The position numbers and the translations under genes were made by a program. Shown here piece after piece: positions 26,221 through 35,170 of a stretch of DNA of 64,000 nucleotides. Every line of letters begins with the position of its first letter. Positions within the stretch are counted from its first letter, which is position 1. This DNA is from Streptomyces sp. TLI_146 (GTDB taxonomy: Bacteria; Actinomycetota; Actinomycetes; Streptomycetales; Streptomycetaceae). The notes under the pieces were generated by a model. It was not told where the DNA came from, ran no database searches, and worked only from the letters and a program-made list of their open reading frames with translations. The DNA is taken from positions 6,200,001-6,264,000 of the forward strand of contig NZ_PJMX01000001.1 in NCBI RefSeq assembly GCF_002846415.1, given 5' to 3'.

Positions 26221-26867
26221 AGCCAGTGGCGGCGGCCCAGCGTGACCAGCCTCAACTGCCGCCGCGCGGTGGCCAGTACGGCCTCCTCGGCCCGCCGCGC
26301 CGCCTCGTCGCCGCCGTCCGGGTCCGCACCCGCGCCCGCCTCCAGGATCGCCGACGCCGTCATCACCATGTGGTCGACATAGACCCCGGCCAGCATCCGC
26401 AGATCGGCCGCGCTCCACCCCTGCGACTCGGGGTCCGCGCCCAGCGCCTCGGCCACCTCGTCGGCGAACCGCCGCAACTGCACGCCGATGGCGGCCCGCA
26501 CCGGCGCCACCCCGCCGTGCCGCTCCCGCGCGATGAAGCGGACGTGCGCCGGGTGCGCCCGTACGTGCGTGGCGATCAAGGCCACCGCCCGGTCGATGCG
26601 CTCCTCGCTCCCGCCGGTCGTCACGATCGCCGCCCGGATCGTCTCGTGCAGACTCCCCAGCGCCTCCTCGACCAACGCCACCCCGAGGTCGGCGGTGTCC
26701 TTGAAGTGCCGGTAGAACGCGGCGGGGGCGACCCCCACGGCCCGGGTGACCTCGCGAAGGCCCAGGCTGCTGAGGCTCTGGTGCTCCAACAGCCCGAGTG
26801 CCGCGTCCAGGAGGGCCTGACGCGTCTTCTGCTTCTGGGCCTGTCGGATCCCGAGAGTGTGGCTCAT
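26214..26867 (-). CDS. TetR-family transcriptional regulator
   Basis: 217 residues. An N-terminal helix-turn-helix, GLREVTRAVGVAPAAFYRHF, spans about residues 37-56, and a ligand-binding helical domain runs to residue 195. The N-terminus has an extra basic arm (IRQAQKQKTRQ). It is divergent from two small membrane-protein genes, with candidate operator half-sites in between. The acyl-thioesterase neighbour hints at a lipid-linked ligand, but this is only context. Confidence 0.92.
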   Translation of the reverse strand: MSHTLGIRQAQKQKTRQALLDAALGLLEHQSLSSLGLREVTRAVGVAPAAFYRHFKDTADLGVALVEEALGSLHETIRAAIVTTGGSEERIDRAVALIATHVRAHPAHVRFIARERHGGVAPVRAAIGVQLRRFADEVAEALGADPESQGWSAADLRMLAGVYVDHMVMTASAILEAGAGADPDGGDEAARRAEEAVLATARRQLRLVTLGRRHWLD

Positions 26868-26874
26868 TCCACTC

Positions 26875-26929
26875 AGTAAACAGCTGTTCGCTGATTTTGG
26901 AAAGGCTAGACTGGGTAGTCAGTGAACAG
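26875..26929. promoter_or_regulatory. Candidate TetR operator sites
   Basis: Half-sites AGTAAACAG (26875-26883) and, inverted, AGCGAACAG (26884-26892) form a palindrome centred on AACAGCTGTT. A third, AGTGAACAG, lies at 26921-26929. They sit eight bases upstream of the TetR start, between divergent genes, where an autoregulatory site is expected. Confidence 0.5.
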
Positions 26930-27032
26930 TCGTACTCTGAACGGCGGACTCCGCAACGGACTCCAAGAGCGACTGGTCCAAAACGACTGATCCAAAACGA
27001 TTGATCCGAAACGAGACCAAGAGAGGCACCCC

Positions 27033-27191
27033 ATGCTTTTCCTCGTCGCAGCCCTCCTCCTGCTGGGGGTCGTGCTGGGCTCAGCGGCGCACCTCCCGCT
27101 CCCGGTCACCCTCGTCGCCGCCGGCGCCATCGGGCTCTGGCTGATCGTCTTCGCCGTACGTGAACGCTTCTCGTCGCACCGGAGGGCCTGA
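27033..27191 (+). CDS. Small 52-residue membrane protein
   Basis: An ATG after GAGAGG opens a 52-residue frame: MLFLVAALLLLGVVLG, a short HLPLP turn, a second hydrophobic stretch VTLVAAGAIGLWLIVFAV and a basic tail RERFSSHRRA. Two TM helices are predicted. It ends two bases before the next ATG, so the two form an operon facing the TetR gene. Function unknown. Confidence 0.75.
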   Translation: MLFLVAALLLLGVVLGSAAHLPLPVTLVAAGAIGLWLIVFAVRERFSSHRRA

Positions 27192-27193
27192 CC

Positions 27194-27463
27194 ATGGAAC
27201 TCGTCCTGAACCGCCGCCGTGTCCGTGACAAGGACGCCGACGGCATGGCCGTCGCCGCCTTCGTCCTCGGTCTGCTCGGCCTGCTGGTCATGAACGTCGT
27301 GCTCGGCCCGATGGCCATCGTGCTCGCCGGCCTCGCCCTGCGGTACCGCACCACCCGACGCGGCCGCGCCTGGCTCGGACTCGCCCTCGGCTTCGCCGAC
27401 CTCGCGGTCCTCGCGGCCCTGGCGATGGCCGACGGAACCGTCTCCTGGGGGCTCGGCGCCTGA
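27194..27463 (+). CDS. Small DUF4190-like membrane protein
   Basis: 89 residues, with two TM segments (MAVAAFVLGLLGLLVMNVVLG and GLALGFADLAVLAALAM, each given only in part) joined by a short basic loop YRTTRRGRAW. This is the pattern of DUF4190 proteins. GGAGGG precedes the ATG. Probably cotranscribed with the 52-residue protein under the TetR regulator. Confidence 0.78.
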   Translation: MELVLNRRRVRDKDADGMAVAAFVLGLLGLLVMNVVLGPMAIVLAGLALRYRTTRRGRAWLGLALGFADLAVLAALAMADGTVSWGLGA

Positions 27464-27482
27464 GGCCGGTCCGGGTGGCTCG

Positions 27483-27488
27483 TAGAAT
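27483..27488 (+). promoter_or_regulatory. -10 element ahead of the cysteine desulfurase
   Basis: TAGAAT lies ten bases before the ATG at 27499, with no ribosome site between. A leader of about three bases or none is predicted. Confidence 0.45.
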
Positions 27489-27498
27489 CGGGCCCACC

Positions 27499-28668
27499 AT
27501 GGCTTACCTCGACCACGCCGCGACCACCCCGATGCTCCCGGAGGCGGTCCAGGCGATGACCGCCCAGCTCACCGCCACCGGCAACGCGTCCTCGCTGCAC
27601 GCTGCCGGACGCCGGGCCCGACGAACCGCCGAGGAGGCCCGCGAGGAGCTCGCCGAGGCACTCGGCGCGCGGCCCAGCGAGGTCGTCTTCACGGCCGGCG
27701 GCACCGAGGCCGACAACCTCGCCGTCAAGGGCCTGTACTGGGCCCGCCGCGACGCCGACCCGCGCCGGGTCCGGGTCCTGGCCAGCCCCGTCGAGCACCA
27801 CGCCGTGCTCGACGCGGTCCACTGGCTCGCCGAGCACGAGGGCGCGACGGTCGAGTACCTCCCCGTCGACCGGTACGGGCGGGTGCACCCCGAAGCCCTG
27901 CGCGAGGCGATCGCGCGCGACCCCTCCGACGTGGCCCTGGCCACCGTCATGTGGGCCAACAACGAGATCGGCACGGTCCTGCCGGTGGCCGAACTCGCCG
28001 CCGTGGCGCGCGAGTTCGACGTGCCGCTGCACGCCGACGCGGTGCAGGCCGTGGGCCAGCTCGACGTCGACTTCGCCGCGTCGGGTCTGGCCGCGATGAC
28101 GGTCTCGGGCCACAAGATCGGCGGCCCGTACGGCATCGGCGCGCTGCTGCTCGGCCGTGAGTACACCCCCGTGCCCGTGCTGCACGGCGGCGGCCAGGAG
28201 CGCCATGTGCGCTCCGGCACGCTGGACGTCCCGGCGATCGCCGCCTTCGCGGTGGCGGGCCGGCTGGCCGCCGAGCGCCGCGCCGACTTCGCCCGGGAGG
28301 TCGGGGGCCTGCGCGACCAGCTGGTCGACGCGGTCCGCGAGGCGGTCCCGGACGCGATCCTGGGCGGTGACCCGGCCCCCGGCGGCCGCCTCCCGGCGAA
28401 CGCGCACTTCTCCTTCCCGGGCTGCGAGGGCGACTCGCTGCTGCTGCTCCTGGACGCCCAGGGCATCGAGTGCTCCACCGGCTCCGCCTGCACGGCGGGC
28501 GTGGCCCAGCCCAGCCACGTCCTGCTCGCCACCGGCACCCCGCCCGACCTGGCCCGGGGCACCCTGCGCTTCTCCCTCGGCCACACCTCCACGGAGGCCG
28601 ACGTCCGGGCGGTGGCGACGGCGATCGGCCCGGCGGTGGAGCGGGCGAGGACGGCGGGGCTGAGCTGA
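27499..28668 (+). CDS. Cysteine desulfurase (IscS/NifS class V aminotransferase)
   Basis: The 389-residue PLP enzyme removes sulfur from cysteine. YLDHAATTPMLPEA opens the protein. The PLP lysine is in VSGHKIGGPYGIG, and the catalytic cysteine is in ECSTGSACTAG. It is followed within 100 bp by mnmA, which needs persulfide sulfur for tRNA thiolation, so this is probably the dedicated sulfur donor. It is distinct from the suf operon enzyme. Confidence 0.96.
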   Translation: MAYLDHAATTPMLPEAVQAMTAQLTATGNASSLHAAGRRARRTAEEAREELAEALGARPSEVVFTAGGTEADNLAVKGLYWARRDADPRRVRVLASPVEHHAVLDAVHWLAEHEGATVEYLPVDRYGRVHPEALREAIARDPSDVALATVMWANNEIGTVLPVAELAAVAREFDVPLHADAVQAVGQLDVDFAASGLAAMTVSGHKIGGPYGIGALLLGREYTPVPVLHGGGQERHVRSGTLDVPAIAAFAVAGRLAAERRADFAREVGGLRDQLVDAVREAVPDAILGGDPAPGGRLPANAHFSFPGCEGDSLLLLLDAQGIECSTGSACTAGVAQPSHVLLATGTPPDLARGTLRFSLGHTSTEADVRAVATAIGPAVERARTAGLS

Positions 28669-28743
28669 CGCCCCCGGCGGGGTGCGGCCCGGCCCGCACC
28701 CCGCGCCCGGGATACTCGCGAGCCACCCGCCCCGCACGCCACG

Positions 28744-28749
28744 TACTCT
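28744..28749 (+). promoter_or_regulatory. -10 element ahead of mnmA
   Basis: TACTCT lies ten bases before the ATG at 28760, the same spacing as at the cysteine desulfurase gene. This suggests mnmA has its own short-leader promoter. Confidence 0.4.
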
Positions 28750-28759
28750 GGTGGGTGCT

Positions 28760-29884
28760 ATGACGAAGACATCCCCGCGCCCCCTCCGTGTGCTCGCCGC
28801 CATGTCCGGAGGCGTCGACTCGGCCGTCGCCGCCGCCCGCGCCGCCGAGGCGGGCCACGACGTCACCGGCGTCCACCTCGCCCTGTCCGCGAACCCGCAG
28901 TCCTTCCGCACCGGCGCCCGGGGCTGCTGCACCATCGAGGACTCCCGCGACGCCCGCCGCGCAGCCGATGTCATCGGCATTCCCTTCTACGTCTGGGACC
29001 TCGCGGAACGCTTCCGCGAGGACGTCGTCGAGGACTTCGTCGCCGAGTACGAGGCGGGCCGCACCCCCAACCCCTGCCTGCGCTGCAACGAGAAGATCAA
29101 GTTCGCCGCGCTGCTCGACAAGGCCCTCGCCCTCGGCTTCGACGCCGTCTGCACCGGCCACTACGCCACGGTCGTCCTCAACGAGGACGGCAGCCGCGAG
29201 CTGCACCGCGCCAGCGACATGGCCAAGGACCAGTCCTACGTCCTCGGTGTCCTGGACGAGAAGCAGCTCGCCCACGCGATGTTCCCGCTCGGCGACACCC
29301 TCACCACCAAGGACGAGATCCGCGCCGAGGCCGAGCGCCGGGGCCTGGCCGTCGCCAAGAAGCCGGACAGCCACGACATCTGCTTCATCGCGGACGGCGA
29401 CACCCAGGGCTTCCTGGCCAAGCGGCTCGGCAAGGCCGAGGGCGACATCGTCGACGAGTCCGGCACCAAGGTCGGCTCCCACGAGGGTGCCTACGGCTTC
29501 ACCATCGGCCAGCGCAAGGGTCTGCGCATCGGCCACCCGGCGGCCGACGGCAAGCCCCGCTACGTCCTGGACATCTCCCCGGTGAACAACACGGTCACCG
29601 TCGGCCCCGTCGAGGCCCTGGACGTCACCGGCCTGACCGCGATCAAGCCCCGCTGGTGCGGCGACGCCCCGGCCGGCCCCGGCACGTACACCGCCCAGCT
29701 GCGGGCCCACGGCGGCGAGACGGCGGTGACGGCGGAGCCGGTGGACGGCGAGCTCGTGGTGAGCTTCGCCGAGCCGGTGCGCGGCGTCGCACCCGGCCAG
29801 GCGATCGTGCTCTACGACGGCACGCGTGTCGTGGGGTCGGCGACGATCGCGACCACCACGCGGCGTACCGAAGCGCTGGCCTAG
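28760..29884 (+). CDS. mnmA: tRNA-specific 2-thiouridylase MnmA
   Basis: The 374-residue enzyme makes 2-thiouridine at the wobble base of Glu, Gln and Lys tRNAs. PP-loop motif AAMSGGVDSAVAA at the N-terminus, first catalytic-cysteine region NPCLRCNEKIKF, and second-cysteine region DSHDICFIADGDTQGFL are all present. FTIGQRKGLRIG is the family signature. Sulfur presumably comes from the adjacent cysteine desulfurase. Its last four bases overlap the stop of the opposite-strand DUF427 gene. Confidence 0.97.
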   Translation: MTKTSPRPLRVLAAMSGGVDSAVAAARAAEAGHDVTGVHLALSANPQSFRTGARGCCTIEDSRDARRAADVIGIPFYVWDLAERFREDVVEDFVAEYEAGRTPNPCLRCNEKIKFAALLDKALALGFDAVCTGHYATVVLNEDGSRELHRASDMAKDQSYVLGVLDEKQLAHAMFPLGDTLTTKDEIRAEAERRGLAVAKKPDSHDICFIADGDTQGFLAKRLGKAEGDIVDESGTKVGSHEGAYGFTIGQRKGLRIGHPAADGKPRYVLDISPVNNTVTVGPVEALDVTGLTAIKPRWCGDAPAGPGTYTAQLRAHGGETAVTAEPVDGELVVSFAEPVRGVAPGQAIVLYDGTRVVGSATIATTTRRTEALA

Positions 29885-30318
29885 TCCGCCGCGAGGGCCT
29901 CGCCGGGCTCGGTGTCGGACTCCGTGCCTATGAAGCACAGGTGGTCCTTTATCAACGTCACGGCCGCCAGCGGCTCGTGATAGGCCCAGGCCATGTCCGG
30001 CGCGTCCGGCAGCGACCAGTACGCGGCAACTCCCTTGTACGGGCATGTGGTCCGGGTGTCCGACGCGCTCAGCAGATCCAGGCGGACGTCCTCGGGCGGC
30101 AGGTAGTAGCGGACGGGCAGGCCGTCCTCGCGCACCAGCAGCGGGCGGGTGCTGTCGGCGAGCACCTGCCCGTCCCGCACCACCCGGACGCGGAGCGCGC
30201 CCTCCCTGGCGGCCTCGGCCGAGACGAGGTGGTCCGGGTCGTACGGCGGCGGCGGGCCCGGCGGGGGTGTCGCGGCGCCGGTGGGCTCGGCGAGGATCGT
30301 GTGAATCGTCGTAGTCAT
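29881..30318 (-). CDS. DUF427-family protein
   Basis: 145 residues. The DUF427 core is clear: RVVRDGQVLADSTRPLLV, LPVRYYLPPEDV, TTCPYKGVAAYWS and AWAYHEPL. A Pro-rich N-terminal extension (PPPGPPPPYDPDH) precedes it. The biochemical role of this family is not established. It converges with mnmA (4-bp overlap) and is divergent from the LOG-like gene. Confidence 0.88.
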   Translation of the reverse strand: MTTTIHTILAEPTGAATPPPGPPPPYDPDHLVSAEAAREGALRVRVVRDGQVLADSTRPLLVREDGLPVRYYLPPEDVRLDLLSASDTRTTCPYKGVAAYWSLPDAPDMAWAYHEPLAAVTLIKDHLCFIGTESDTEPGEALAAD

Positions 30319-30410
30319 GCCCGCTCAACGGCCCATCGCCCGCTGCTTGTTCCCCCGATTCGCCGTTCGGGACACTGTTCACCCGTTCGAGTGGCGAAGG
30401 GCTCCCGGCG

Positions 30411-30416
30411 TACGGT
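30411..30416 (+). promoter_or_regulatory. -10 element of a leaderless transcript
   Basis: TACGGT, six bases, then the ATG at 30423. No ribosome site is visible. Confidence 0.55.
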
Positions 30417-30422
30417 TGAGCC

Positions 30423-30962
30423 ATGAACATCTGCGTCTTCCTCTCCGCCGCCGACCTCGACGACCGCTACACCCGCCCCGCCCGTGAGTTCGCCGAGCTG
30501 CTCGGCAAGGGCGGCCACACCCTCGTGTGGGGCGGCTCCGAGAGCGGTCTGATGAAGGTCGTCGCGGACGGCGTGCAGGAGGCGGGCGGACGGCTCGTCG
30601 GTGTCTCCGTCGACTTCCTGGCGGCCAAGGCCCGCGCCAACGCCGACGAGATGGTCATCGCCAAGGACCTCGCGGAGCGCAAGGCGCTGCTCCTCGACCG
30701 GGCCGACGCCGTCGTCATCATGGTCGGCGGCACCGGCACCCTCGACGAGGCCACCGAGATCCTGGAGCTGAAGAAGCACGGCAAGCACACCAAGCCGGTG
30801 GTGCTGCTGAACACCGCGGGGTTCTACGACGGCCTCAAGGTGCAGTTCCGCCGCATGGACGACGAGGGCTTCCTGCCGCTGCCCCTGACTGACCTGGTCT
30901 TCTTCGCGGAGGACGCGGTCTCCGCCCTCGCCTACCTGGAGGAGTCGGCGGGCATCCAGTAG
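30423..30962 (+). CDS. LOG/TIGR00730-like Rossmann-fold protein
   Basis: 179 residues. WGGSESGLMKVVADG is the first LOG motif, and VGGTGTLDEATEI is the second, with the usual Pro of PGGxGTxxE replaced by Val. Canonical members hydrolyse nucleoside 5'-monophosphates such as cytokinin riboside phosphates. The Arg and Glu that carry catalysis appear kept (ERKALLLDRAD, DEATE). It starts leaderless and is followed closely by the SDR gene. Confidence 0.88.
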   Translation: MNICVFLSAADLDDRYTRPAREFAELLGKGGHTLVWGGSESGLMKVVADGVQEAGGRLVGVSVDFLAAKARANADEMVIAKDLAERKALLLDRADAVVIMVGGTGTLDEATEILELKKHGKHTKPVVLLNTAGFYDGLKVQFRRMDDEGFLPLPLTDLVFFAEDAVSALAYLEESAGIQ

Positions 30963-30978
30963 TGCGAGCATGTCGGGT

Positions 30979-31668
30979 ATGGCTACACACCTGATCACTG
31001 GGGCAGGCTCCGGCATCGGCGCGGCGGTCGCGCGGCGACTGCACGAGCGCGGCGACGAACTCGTGCTGCTCGCGCGCGACGCCGGGCGCGCCAAGGAGCT
31101 CGCCGGGCAGCTCCCCGGCGCCCGCACCCTCGTCGCCGACCTCGCCGACCCGGACCGCATCTCCAAGTCGCTCGGCATGCAGCCGATGCCGGACCACCTC
31201 GACTCCCTCCTGCACATCGCGGGCGTCGTCGACCTCGGCCCCATCGGTGACCTGCGCCCCAAGACCTGGCACCAGCAGCTCAACGCCAACCTGATCTCGC
31301 CCGCCGAGCTCACCCGGCTGTTCCTGCCCCAGCTGCGCGCCGCGCGCGGCCATGTCGTGTTCGTGAACTCCGGCGCCGGGCTCAACGCGCACGCCGAGTG
31401 GGGTGCGTACGCCGCCTCCAAGCACGGCCTGAAGGCGCTCGCGGACTCGCTGCGCCAGGAGGAGCACGCGGGCGGGGTGCGCGTCACCTCCGTCTACCCG
31501 GGCCGCACCGCCAGCCCCATGCAGGCCAAGGTGCACTCGCAGGAGGGCAAGGAGTACGACCCGGCGAAGTTCATCGACCCCGAGTCGGTGGCGACCACGA
31601 TCCTCATGGCGATCGACCTGCCGCGCGACGCCGAGGTCAACGACCTGACGGTGCGGCCGGGCCGATGA
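30979..31668 (+). CDS. Short-chain dehydrogenase/reductase
   Basis: 229 residues. Cofactor motif TGAGSGIG at residues 6-13, and catalytic residues in NSGAG, YAASKHGLKAL (Tyr-x3-Lys). The ATG at 30979 is preferred to 30970 because relatives begin MATHLITG. The final ATGA overlaps the next gene. Substrate unknown. Confidence 0.88.
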   Translation: MATHLITGAGSGIGAAVARRLHERGDELVLLARDAGRAKELAGQLPGARTLVADLADPDRISKSLGMQPMPDHLDSLLHIAGVVDLGPIGDLRPKTWHQQLNANLISPAELTRLFLPQLRAARGHVVFVNSGAGLNAHAEWGAYAASKHGLKALADSLRQEEHAGGVRVTSVYPGRTASPMQAKVHSQEGKEYDPAKFIDPESVATTILMAIDLPRDAEVNDLTVRPGR

Positions 31669-32693
31669 GCGACGCCGTCAGCGACTTCCCCTGGGGCGCG
31701 GCCACCGGCGTGGGCTCCATGCCCGGCGGCGACGCGCGCGAGGCCGCCAAGACCGTCACCGGCTCCCTCATCGGGGCAGACGGCTCGGCCGGCGACTTCC
31801 CGTTCCTGCCCGAACTGCCCGCGCGCGGCCCCGGCGCCGACATGATCGGCCGCACCGCCGGGCTGCTCGTCGAGATGTACGCGCGCGTGGAGCCCAGCGG
31901 CTGGCGGCTCGGGGACCGGCCGGGCCGCGACACCCGGCGGGCCCACTCCTGGCTGGGCGAGGACCTGGACGCCCTGGAGGAGTTCACCCAGGGGTACGAG
32001 GGTCCGCTCAAGGTCCAGGCGGTCGGGCCGTGGACGCTCGCCGCCGCCCTGGAGCTGCGGGGCGGCGAGGCCTCGCTCGGCGACCCGGGCGCCTGCCGGG
32101 ACCTGGCCGGCTCGCTCGCCGAGGGCCTGCGCGCCCACCTGGCGGACGTGCGCCGCCGGGTGCCGGGCGCGCGGATCCTGCTCCAGCTCGACGAGCCGTC
32201 GCTCACCGCCGTGCTGCGCGGGCAGGTCAGGACCGCCAGCGGCTACCGCACCTACCGCGCGGTCGACCGGCAGGTCGTCGAGTCGGCCCTGCGGGACGTC
32301 GTCGCGGTCCACGACGGCCCCGTCGTCGTCCATTCCTGCGCGCCCGACGTGCCGTTCGCCCTGCTGCGGCGCGCCGGCGCCGCCGCCGTCTCGTTCGACT
32401 TCTCGCTGCTCACCGAGCGTGACGACGACGTGATCGGCGAGGCGGTGGAGAGCGGCACCCGGCTGTTCGCCGGAGTGGTCGGCGGCACCGACGGCCCATT
32501 GTCAGACCCTGCCGGTAGCGTCATGGGTGTCAGGACGTTGTGGCGCAGGTTGGGGCTGCATCCGGGGACTCTCGCCGAGTCCGTGGTGGTCACCCCGTCG
32601 TGCGGTCTCGCGGGCGCCTCGCCGGCGTATGCCCGCGCGGCCCTCGCGCACTGCGTCCGGGCGGCGAGATCGCTCGCGGACAACCCTGAGTGA
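31665..32693 (+). CDS. MetE C-terminal-like methionine synthase protein
   Basis: 342 residues, about half of full MetE, corresponding to the catalytic barrel. Zinc ligands are visible: His and Cys in VVHSCAPDVP and the last Cys in VTPSCGLAGASPAYAR. LQLDEPSL is also conserved. Core-MetE proteins of this length can transfer methyl groups from donors other than polyglutamyl folate. Whether this one makes methionine is not shown. The ATG overlaps the SDR stop; ligA follows 25 bp later. Confidence 0.85.
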   Translation: MSDAVSDFPWGAATGVGSMPGGDAREAAKTVTGSLIGADGSAGDFPFLPELPARGPGADMIGRTAGLLVEMYARVEPSGWRLGDRPGRDTRRAHSWLGEDLDALEEFTQGYEGPLKVQAVGPWTLAAALELRGGEASLGDPGACRDLAGSLAEGLRAHLADVRRRVPGARILLQLDEPSLTAVLRGQVRTASGYRTYRAVDRQVVESALRDVVAVHDGPVVVHSCAPDVPFALLRRAGAAAVSFDFSLLTERDDDVIGEAVESGTRLFAGVVGGTDGPLSDPAGSVMGVRTLWRRLGLHPGTLAESVVVTPSCGLAGASPAYARAALAHCVRAARSLADNPE

Positions 32694-32718
32694 CGGGGAA
32701 GACGGGAAACGGGAGGAC

Positions 32719-34917
32719 ATGACAGTGGCTGGCGAACAGAACGACGTGGTGCCCGCGGACGCACGGGAGAAGCACGCGCTCCTCGCCGAGCAGGTCGAGG
32801 AGCACCGCTTCCGGTACTACGTGAAGGACCAGCCGGTCATCAGCGACGGCGAGTTCGACAAGCTGCTGCGCGGCCTGGAGGCCCTGGAGGAGGAGTATCC
32901 GGAGCTGCGCACGCCGGACTCGCCGACCCAGAAGGTCGCGGGGGCGTACGAGACGGACTTCGCCTCGGTGGAGCACCGCGAGCGGATGCTGTCGCTCGAC
33001 AACGCCTTCGACGACGAGGAGCTGGCCGCCTGGGCCGAGCGCGTCGCCAAGGACGTCGGCACCTCCGCGTACCACTACCTGTGCGAGCTGAAGGTCGACG
33101 GCCTCGCGGTCAACCTGACGTACGAGCACGGGCGGCTGACCCGCGCCGCCACCCGTGGCGACGGCCGCACCGGCGAGGACATCACGCCCAACGTCCGTAC
33201 GATCGCGGACATCCCCGACCGCCTCAAGGGCGACCGCGTCCCCGACCTGGTCGAGATCCGGGGCGAGGTCTACTTCCCGATGGAGGCCTTCGAGGGGCTG
33301 AACGCGCGTCTGGTGGAGGCGGGCGACAAGCCGTTCGCCAACCCGCGCAACGCGGCGGCCGGTTCGCTGCGCCAGAAGGACCCCAAGGTCACCGCCACCC
33401 GCCCGCTCCACATGGTGGTGCACGGCATCGGCGCGCGCGACGGCTTCACCATCGACTGCCTCTCGCACGCGTACGAGCTGCTGCGCGAGTGGGGCCTGCC
33501 CACCGCCCAGCACAACAAGGTGGTCGGCTCGCTGGACGAAGTGCGGGAGTTCATCGCGTACTTCGGGGAGAACCGCCACTCGGTGGAGCACGAGATCGAC
33601 GGCGTCGTCGTCAAGCTCGACGAGATCCCCCTCCAGGGCCGCCTCGGCTCCACCGCGCGCGCCCCGCGCTGGGCGATCGCCTGGAAGTACGCGCCGGAGG
33701 AGGTCAACACCAAGCTGGTCAACATCCGCGTCGGCGTCGGCCGCACCGGCCGCGTCACGCCGTACGCGCAGGTGGAGCCGGTGACCGTGGCGGGCTCCGA
33801 GGTCGAGTTCGCCACCCTGCACAACCAGGACGTGGTCAAGGCCAAGGGCGTCCTCATCGGCGACACGGTGGTGCTGCGCAAGGCCGGTGACGTCATCCCG
33901 GAGATCCTGGGTCCCGTCACGGACCTGCGGGACGGCACCGAGCGGGAGTTCGTGATGCCCGCCGAGTGCCCGGAGTGCGGCACCGCGCTGCGGCCCATGA
34001 AGGAGGGCGACATCGACCTGCGCTGCCCCAACGCGCAGTCGTGCCCCGCCCAGTTGCGCGAGCGGCTGTTCTACCTCGCGGGCCGCAAGTGCCTGGACAT
34101 CGAGAACTTCGGCTATGTCGCCGCCGCGGCCCTCACCAAGCCGCTGGAGCCGTCCGAGCCGCCGCTGCTCGACGAGGGCGACCTGTTCGACCTGACCATG
34201 GACCGGCTGCTGCCCATCAAGGCGTACGTCCTGGACCAGGACAGCGGGCTGCCCAAGCGCGACCCCAAGACCGGCGAGGAGAAGGTCGCCCTGGTCTTCG
34301 CCAATATGAACGGCGAGCCGCGCAAGAACGCGGTCTCGATGCTGGAGAACATCGCGGCCGCCAAGGAGCGCCCGCTGGCCCGGATCCTCACCGGTCTGTC
34401 GATCCGTCATGTCGGCCCGGTCGCCGCCGAGGCGCTGGCTCGCGAGTTCCGTTCCGTCGAGCGCATCGAACAGGCCACCGAGGAGGAGCTCGCGGCCGTC
34501 GAGGGCGTCGGCCCGACCATCGCGGCCTCCCTGAAGCAGTGGTTCGAGGAGGAGTGGCACCGCGAGATCCTGCGCAAGTGGAAGGCCGCGGGCGTCCGCA
34601 TGGAGGAGGAGGGCTCCGGCGAGGACGAGGGCCCGCGTCCGCTGGAGGGGCTGACGGTCGTGGTGACCGGAACGCTGGCCCACCACACCAGAGATGGCGC
34701 GAAAGAAGCGCTCCAGAGCCGTGGAGCGAAGGTAACCGGTTCCGTTTCCAAGAAGACGTCGTTCGTCGTCGTCGGGGACAGCCCTGGTTCGAAGTACGAC
34801 AAGGCGATGCAGCTGAAGGTTCCGGTTCTCGACGAGGACGGGTTCGCTGTCCTGCTGGAACAGGGTCCCGAGGCTGCTCGCGAAGCGGCTGTGCCGAGCG
34901 CTGAAGAGGGGGAATAA
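32719..34917 (+). CDS. ligA: NAD-dependent DNA ligase
   Basis: The 732-residue replicative ligase. Domain Ia (YYVKDQPVISDGEFDKLL) is followed by the adenylation lysine Lys125 in CELKVDGLAV. The four-cysteine zinc finger begins at residue 417 (CPECGTALRP ... CPNAQSCPAQ). Helix-hairpin-helix repeats and a C-terminal BRCT domain run from about 650 (GLTVVVTGTLAHHTRD). The ATG at 32719 is preceded by GGGAGGAC. Confidence 0.98.
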   Translation: MTVAGEQNDVVPADAREKHALLAEQVEEHRFRYYVKDQPVISDGEFDKLLRGLEALEEEYPELRTPDSPTQKVAGAYETDFASVEHRERMLSLDNAFDDEELAAWAERVAKDVGTSAYHYLCELKVDGLAVNLTYEHGRLTRAATRGDGRTGEDITPNVRTIADIPDRLKGDRVPDLVEIRGEVYFPMEAFEGLNARLVEAGDKPFANPRNAAAGSLRQKDPKVTATRPLHMVVHGIGARDGFTIDCLSHAYELLREWGLPTAQHNKVVGSLDEVREFIAYFGENRHSVEHEIDGVVVKLDEIPLQGRLGSTARAPRWAIAWKYAPEEVNTKLVNIRVGVGRTGRVTPYAQVEPVTVAGSEVEFATLHNQDVVKAKGVLIGDTVVLRKAGDVIPEILGPVTDLRDGTEREFVMPAECPECGTALRPMKEGDIDLRCPNAQSCPAQLRERLFYLAGRKCLDIENFGYVAAAALTKPLEPSEPPLLDEGDLFDLTMDRLLPIKAYVLDQDSGLPKRDPKTGEEKVALVFANMNGEPRKNAVSMLENIAAAKERPLARILTGLSIRHVGPVAAEALAREFRSVERIEQATEEELAAVEGVGPTIAASLKQWFEEEWHREILRKWKAAGVRMEEEGSGEDEGPRPLEGLTVVVTGTLAHHTRDGAKEALQSRGAKVTGSVSKKTSFVVVGDSPGSKYDKAMQLKVPVLDEDGFAVLLEQGPEAAREAAVPSAEEGE

Positions 34918-35170
34918 GAGGAGTGGAAGGCTCCTCTCGGACGGCACCGGGTCACCCGTTCAGCGCATAGCAGACGGATCGAGGTGCCCAGGTCGCATTC
35001 GGGCAAGAGCTGTAGACCGCTGCCCGTCGGAGCCTTCCGCGGCCTACTGTTGTGATGAGCGCCAGTCGTGCACGGCTGAAACGGGGAGCTTGGGGGAGTT
35101 CCCGGTCGTGGTGGCATGACAGAGGGGCCATCGCGTGGCATCGGCACCGCCGGCTGTGAGAGGGACGGGA

